Of a DNA stretch of 7,571 nucleotides, positions 5,101 through 7,571 are shown in pieces. The notes below the pieces were generated by a model. That model was not told the DNA's origin. It saw only the letters and a program-made list of their open reading frames with translations, and made no database searches. The stretch's first letter is position 1. Each line of letters opens with the position of its first letter. Source of the stretch: an uncultured Oscillospiraceae bacterium. Lineage in GTDB: Bacteria > Bacillota > Clostridia > Oscillospirales > Oscillospiraceae. The stretch spans positions 1 to 7,571 of the forward strand of contig CAAFEV010000271.1 in NCBI GenBank assembly GCA_900762005.1, read 5' to 3'. The translations under genes were made by a program, and so were the position numbers.

Positions 5101-7340
5101 CCGATACCACCAAGACCACCGTCGCTCCCGGCGAGACCAAGACCTACACCTTCGATTATGTCCGTACCCTGGTTGGCGAGCAGACCATCCGCGTCTACTA
5201 TTACGGCGACTATCAGGGCGACCTGTTCAAGGTTCAGGCGTATATGGAGCAGAAATCCTATGACCCGAAGGATCTTGTCAACGTTGCGATTGACGAAGGA
5301 CACGACAACTACTACGTCTCCGGCGACTATGCCGGCAGCGTGGGCAGCTTCATCGAGTATGCCGCACAGAACGGTGTTCAGGTCAAGTACCTGAAGGCAG
5401 GCGAGTTTACCTTTGAGAACCTGCGCAAGTATGAAATGGTCGTTCTGACGGTCAACTACGTCCGTAACGTCAGAAAGGCTGCGGATTACACGGCAGAAGA
5501 AATTGCTGCGCTGAAGCAGTACGCCGAAAAGGGCGGCAAGATTATCCTCTGCTCCAAGTCCGACCGCGACAATAAGTTCGACAACTGCGCGGAGAACTCC
5601 AACAAGCTCTTAGAGGCAATCGGTGCGCACAGCCGTGTTGTTAACGGCATTATCGTCGATAATGACCTGAAGGCAAACGAGGCTTACCGTATCTACTTCT
5701 CCTCCATTGAGAACTTCAACACCGAGCATCGCTTTGTCAAGGCGGCATACACCGCCTCCAACGCCTTCGGCACCCGTCCGGCTACCGATAACCAGACCGG
5801 CTTCCAGATGTACAACGGTGCGCCGATTGAAATTACCGACAAGGACAAGGTCGAAGTGCTGGTCAAGGGCTATGACACCACATGGGGTTCTCATTACGAC
5901 GGCTACTTTGACGGCGGTGCCTTTGTTCCCAACTATGATCCGGCCAACAGCGCAACCACTACGGTGGAAAAGGGCAACGTCAACATCATGACTTATGAGG
6001 ACCTGCCCGGCGGCGGCTGGGTTGTCACCTCAGGCGTCACATTCCTGTCCAACTATGACATCAAGAGCGACACGGATTACGCCAACAAGTTCATCGTCCA
6101 GAACATCATTGCCGAGCTGACCGACGACGGTAAGCCGGAGAAGATTACGCCGATCAGCACCGTCAAGAAGGTTCCGGCAGACCGTTCCGGCGAGGAGTAC
6201 ACGATTGAAGGCTATGTCACCTCCAACGCCTCCGCTTACGACCAGGATACCGCATTCTTCGACTGCATCTATGTGCAGGATAAGAACGGCAACGGCATCA
6301 ACTGCTTCCCGGTTGCGGGCAACTATGCCATCGGCATGAATGTCCGCTGCCACGGCGGCGTGACCTACTACTGCGGCGAAGTCGAGCTGAATCTCGGCAC
6401 CGACTACGACGGCTATATTAAGGTCATTTCGGATAATACCTATGTCGTCAAGCCTCTTGTTACTACCTGTAAGGAGGCAATGGCAGATGCTGCCATCGGC
6501 AATCTGATGAAGGTCAGCGGCATCGTCACCGGCGTCCACAAGACCGCCGATGTCATTGACAAGATTTATGTCCGCGATAACAGCGGCGAGGCCTGCCTCT
6601 TCATAAACGGCTATATCATGAAGGACTACACCGGTCTGAATGACCTGTGTGTCGGCATGAAGGTCAGCGGTATCGGCATCGGTTCCCGCGACGTCGATGA
6701 AACCAGCGCAACTAGTGCCATCTTTGCCCGTCTGCGTGTCCGCGACCGTTCCGAGATCGTGATTCTGAATAGCGAAATCGATGTTGTTGCGGCGTTCAAG
6801 GACGTCGACAAGGGCGCATGGTACGTCGATGCCGTCAAGTACGCCGTGAAGAGCGGCCTGCTCAACGGTGTCGGCAACGGCCAGTTTGCACCGAATGCAA
6901 CGCTTACCCGTGCAATGGTTGCCACGGTTCTTTACCGTTTGGCAGGCGAGCCGGAGGCTACCGGCAGCATCTCCTTTGCCGATGTTGTCAAGGGTAGCTG
7001 GTATGCCGATGCAGTGACATGGGCAGCAGGCGCAGGCATTGTCAACGGTGTCGGCGATAACCTCTTTGCACCGAACAAGGCGATTACCCGTCAGGAAATG
7101 GCAGCCATGCTCGGCCGCTACGCCAAAAACGTTGCGGGCAAGGATACCACACCGAAGGGCAACCTCGACGCTTATCCCGACAAGGCTTCCGTTTCCTCTT
7201 GGGCGAAGGATGCATTGACTTGGTGTGTCGATAACGGCATCATCAACGGCATGAACGGCAAGCTCGCAGCCACGAGCAACGCGACCCGTGCACAGTTTGC
7301 CACCATCATCATGCGCTTCGCAGAGCTGGATAAGAAATAA
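2154..7340 (+). CDS. Secreted SLH-anchored CehA/McbA-type PHP metallohydrolase
   Basis: A 1728-residue surface protein. Residues 1-28 are a Sec signal peptide: basic start, hydrophobic core, likely cleavage after ATA at 26-28. Two related beta-rich modules follow (about 44-186 and 206-356), then two Ig-like segments (about 362-550). Residues about 555-850 are a PHP phosphoesterase-type domain of the CehA/McbA group: H560-S-H562 and D568, T592-D593-H594, E648, H657, the NHPG motif at 724-727, and D788/H790 in a QDNHKG motif are the expected metal ligands, so the site looks intact. A beta-sandwich segment lies at about 925-1035, an alpha/beta amidotransferase-like (DUF4350/ThuA-like) domain at about 1040-1322, paired OB-fold-like domains at about 1345-1420 and 1447-1540, and three SLH repeats at about 1546-1600, 1606-1660 and 1671-1725. 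The SLH repeats should bind a cell-wall polymer, placing the enzyme outside the cell. Metal-dependent hydrolysis, probably of a phosphoester, is inferred from family; the substrate is unknown. The gene has its own RBS and terminator stem, so it is probably monocistronic, and many C-ending codons suggest strong expression. Confidence 0.9.
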   Translation: MSKNYKRIISAVLAVIMILAMLPTLATAAKETYTATPITGVPAAGAPFVIYAPSGNVTMGAEATGGKAAGYGATTNEESGAIEIVAGTGLFKFAANSDGTYYLTCGGKYYTASSTSAAAFLDAPAAKGSKWKVEVLGDGYRIANTDFFYGTSPACLEVYNSAFSPYGYSETSAAIYTMKFFSVEESTVDADGDGYIGTKPIAQPLPADGDKVVIYNEYGGAVFGPESGDATAPSLNPVFSTKDDDGNLEVGNGGLIFTVHKDGEWYTFENQGKFLRTSENAKDGSNAECIFFDATQSDYTKWKMEQVTGGYIMYNKIAKYNNNAVCIEFFSNSFSGWTYNGSTHLFSMNFYKVEDTFNLGYVLNPKVNIEANDAFIGLDYDFSFVLDDLTAIKDLKVEYSTDGGAYSALTPTETKTYEYDATVPLAALAGKSTLNLKITAKNEYDMTYVGTAAVTIKDEPIIDSVTPLPNAATGDEKRPEISAVIANCGSNPTVSMKLDGNAIKPTVTASKISYKPETKMTDDRHIVELTITRADGKQATMTWSFFVGQAGMSLYFGQIHSHTAEYSDGAGTLEDAYEHAMKADDVDFLIVTDHSNYFDTTSTAKTTSYYDLSSLTKGNSLTKWEEARATAAEYNAKSTDFVAAYGYEMTWSGGPGHTNTFNTYGTVSRNNSSLNEKTNSYAGMHLYNDLMVNANNGVDVDGKAVAEGVKTKYIDDAPVISQFNHPGTTFGTFDNYAGYTPIRDVVLNLIEVGNGEGAVGGSSYWPSYSEYDKCLAKGWHVAPTNNQDNHKGKWGDSNTCRDVVITDDFTEAGLYKAMGERRVYATEDQNLRIYYYLNEQIMGSIIDVGMEEPDQVTISISVSDPDGEKLGKIEIIGENGLTLKTYTAAGSTFEKKETIENSDAYYYIKVTQADGDIAVTAPVWLGAATPITAEIKTDAALSVKGQSETITSTVTNGAPNPYEITKVRFVLEVDGVEKGTIYTDTTKTTVAPGETKTYTFDYVRTLVGEQTIRVYYYGDYQGDLFKVQAYMEQKSYDPKDLVNVAIDEGHDNYYVSGDYAGSVGSFIEYAAQNGVQVKYLKAGEFTFENLRKYEMVVLTVNYVRNVRKAADYTAEEIAALKQYAEKGGKIILCSKSDRDNKFDNCAENSNKLLEAIGAHSRVVNGIIVDNDLKANEAYRIYFSSIENFNTEHRFVKAAYTASNAFGTRPATDNQTGFQMYNGAPIEITDKDKVEVLVKGYDTTWGSHYDGYFDGGAFVPNYDPANSATTTVEKGNVNIMTYEDLPGGGWVVTSGVTFLSNYDIKSDTDYANKFIVQNIIAELTDDGKPEKITPISTVKKVPADRSGEEYTIEGYVTSNASAYDQDTAFFDCIYVQDKNGNGINCFPVAGNYAIGMNVRCHGGVTYYCGEVELNLGTDYDGYIKVISDNTYVVKPLVTTCKEAMADAAIGNLMKVSGIVTGVHKTADVIDKIYVRDNSGEACLFINGYIMKDYTGLNDLCVGMKVSGIGIGSRDVDETSATSAIFARLRVRDRSEIVILNSEIDVVAAFKDVDKGAWYVDAVKYAVKSGLLNGVGNGQFAPNATLTRAMVATVLYRLAGEPEATGSISFADVVKGSWYADAVTWAAGAGIVNGVGDNLFAPNKAITRQEMAAMLGRYAKNVAGKDTTPKGNLDAYPDKASVSSWAKDALTWCVDNGIINGMNGKLAATSNATRAQFATIIMRFAELDKK
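2283..3221 (+). repeat. Two divergent copies of a ~145-residue module
   Basis: Within the large protein, residues about 44-186 and 206-356 align along their length. Matching landmarks are FVIYAPSG (48-55) with VVIYNEYGG (212-220), then a GLFKF/GLIFT strand, a DGTYYL/DGEWYT strand, SKWKVEVLGDGY with TKWKMEQVTGGY, and a closing MKFFSVEE (178-185) with MNFYKVED (348-355). The copies are clearly homologous but strongly diverged. A carbohydrate- or ligand-binding role would suit a surface enzyme but cannot be read from the sequence. Confidence 0.75.
6189..6773 (+). repeat. Tandem OB-fold-like domains in the surface protein
   Basis: Residues about 1345-1420 and 1447-1540 share one pattern: an opening strand (TIEGYVTS and KVSGIVTG), an IYVxD strand (1372-1376 and 1471-1475), a bulky hydrophobic strand (GINCFPV and ACLFING), and a GMxV strand (IGMNVRCHG and VGMKVSGIG). 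This is the layout of small OB-fold domains found in Gram-positive surface proteins, including the wall-linked nuclease YhcR. OB folds often bind nucleic acids or sugars; which applies here is unknown. Confidence 0.55.
6789..7331 (+). repeat. Three SLH repeats (cell-wall anchor)
   Basis: Three C-terminal S-layer homology repeats each have the F/Y-x-D start, a W at the WYxDAV/WAKDAL helix and a TR-containing motif. These motifs are TRAM (1585-1588), TRQE (1645-1648) and TRAQ (1711-1714), against the common TRAE. The first two repeats also match at DNA level with a fixed 180-base offset: TCAACGGTGTCGGC (6862 and 7042), TTTGCACCGAA (6885 and 7065) and TTACCCGT (6904 and 7084). This points to a tandem duplication. 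The third repeat is more diverged and is set 66 residues on instead of 60. Confidence 0.9.
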
Positions 7341-7363
7341 CAGCAACACCAAATACACAGCAA

Positions 7364-7391
7364 AAGGCTGCCGTCAATCGACGGCAGCCTT
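7364..7391 (+). terminator. Terminator stem of the surface-protein gene, T-tract cut short
   Basis: AAGGCTGCCGTC (7364-7375) pairs perfectly with 7380-7391 around AATC, a strong 12-bp stem starting 23 bases after the stop codon. Two further A residues precede the left arm (7362-7363), so an intact terminator would be expected to continue as a T run. Instead the sequence changes to CAGCTAGTC after two T residues. The stem is certain; termination strength without a T-tract is doubtful. Confidence 0.8.
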
Positions 7392-7423
7392 CAGCTAGTC
7401 AAAGAACTATGCAAACGCCCCCA

Positions 7424-7447
7424 TATCTGGTATAATAAGAACAGATA
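7424..7447. repeat. 6-bp inverted repeat flanking the -10 box
   Basis: TATCTG (7424-7429) and CAGATA (7442-7447) are reverse complements separated by 12 bases that contain the TATAAT box. The right arm ends where the ribosome binding site begins. It is short and could be chance, but it has the same placement as the longer repeat at the left-hand transposase promoter. Confidence 0.4.
7428..7436 (+). promoter_or_regulatory. Extended -10 promoter of the right transposase
   Basis: TGGTATAAT is a perfect -10 box (7431-7436) with the TG extension that can make up for a poor -35 box. The best-placed -35 candidate, TATGCA at 7408-7413 with a 17-base spacer, is weak. The box lies 25 bases upstream of the transposase ATG. 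Confidence 0.65.
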
Positions 7448-7461
7448 AGGTGGTGCGGTAT

Positions 7462-7571
7462 ATGGAACAATGGAGAAAAGATGCGCGGGGCGAAGCAGTA
7501 ATAACGGATATTGAAGCGTTAGTAGCCAAAGACCATTTACTACGGAAGATTGAAAAGGTAATGGATTACGA
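7462..7571 (+). CDS. IS1182-like transposase N-terminus (partial)
   Basis: An ATG at 7462 opens 36 codons (plus two bases) that run off the right edge without a stop. The peptide begins MEQWRKDARGEAVITDIEAL and continues with VAKDHLLRKIEKVMDY. The stretch DHLLRKIxKVxD following an L-V-P/A-x pair is typical of the start of IS1182-family transposases, whose N-terminal region is the DUF772 domain; this is recalled from the family, not searched. AAGGTGG at 7447-7453, with an 8-base spacer, supports the start, and a TGnTATAAT promoter lies just upstream. The catalytic residues are outside the window. The gene follows the surface-protein terminator and points the same way, so read-through from the strong upstream gene could reach it. 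Confidence 0.8.
   Translation, partial: MEQWRKDARGEAVITDIEALVAKDHLLRKIEKVMDY

Larger units (their letters stand above)
7392..7571 (+). mobile_element. Left end of an IS1182-like insertion sequence
   Basis: The partial transposase at 7462 and its promoter imply that an insertion sequence enters here. The best guess for its left boundary is directly after the terminator stem, where the expected T-tract stops. The right end is outside the window, so neither the terminal inverted repeat nor a target duplication could be tested. Confidence 0.55.

Noticed and set aside
3372..5303. 643-codon open frame on the minus strand inside the surface-protein gene
   Set aside because: It lies wholly opposite a clearly real coding region with recognisable domains. 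Its valine/glycine/aspartate-rich, low-complexity product is what strong C-ending codon use on the plus strand produces in antisense.
6471..6482. AAGGAGG followed by an in-frame ATG inside the surface-protein gene (possible internal start before the second OB-like domain)
   Set aside because: The spacer is only two bases, too short for efficient initiation, and a product starting there would lack a signal peptide although it carries SLH repeats.
6030..7358. 442-codon open frame on the minus strand opposite the OB-like and SLH region
   Set aside because: Same antisense effect of codon bias; the product is rich in alternating A/D/V/I residues with no domain, and the plus-strand SLH repeats are unmistakable.

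Overview
The window looks like chromosomal DNA from an anaerobic gut-type member of the Clostridia (Oscillospiraceae/Ruminococcaceae-like). This rests on three things: strong Gram-positive Shine-Dalgarno sites (AGGAGG), a three-repeat SLH cell-surface anchor, and a CehA/McbA-type PHP metallohydrolase built into a very large secreted protein. The lineage is inferred from domain style and codon use, not from a marker gene. Coding regions are moderately GC-rich with many C-ending codons; the intergenic DNA is AT-rich.

Layout, left to right. (1) Bases 1-99, minus strand: the first 33 codons of a transposase that runs off the left edge, with its own promoter and a 13-bp perfect inverted repeat between promoter and RBS. 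(2) Bases 238-266: a hairpin terminator for the next gene. (3) Bases 281-1786, minus strand: a 501-residue YibE/F-family membrane protein driven by a textbook TTGACA-17-TATAAT promoter. (4) Bases 1787-2153: a 367-bp AT-rich divergent intergenic region. (5) Bases 2154-7340, plus strand: one 1728-residue secreted, SLH-anchored multidomain protein that fills most of the window. (6) Bases 7364-7391: its terminator stem, with a truncated T-tract. (7) About 7392 to 7571, plus strand: the left end of a second, different insertion sequence (IS1182-like) with the first 36 codons of its transposase.

The large protein is the main content. In order it has a signal peptide, two divergent copies of a ~145-residue beta-rich module, two Ig-like beta-sandwich segments, a PHP-type metal-dependent phosphoesterase domain with its His/Asp/Glu ligands present, another beta-sandwich segment, a glutamine-amidotransferase-like (DUF4350/ThuA-like) alpha/beta domain, two OB-fold-like domains and three SLH repeats. 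It should be exported and held on the cell wall. Its substrate is unknown; a phosphoester on an extracellular polymer or nucleotide is a reasonable guess only. The YibE/F protein is transcribed divergently and no functional link between the two genes is visible.

The contents at both window ends (5' ends of two unrelated transposases, both pointing outward) are what one sees when a metagenomic contig breaks at multicopy insertion sequences, so the window may be a whole contig. No tRNA, rRNA, CRISPR array or phage gene was seen.
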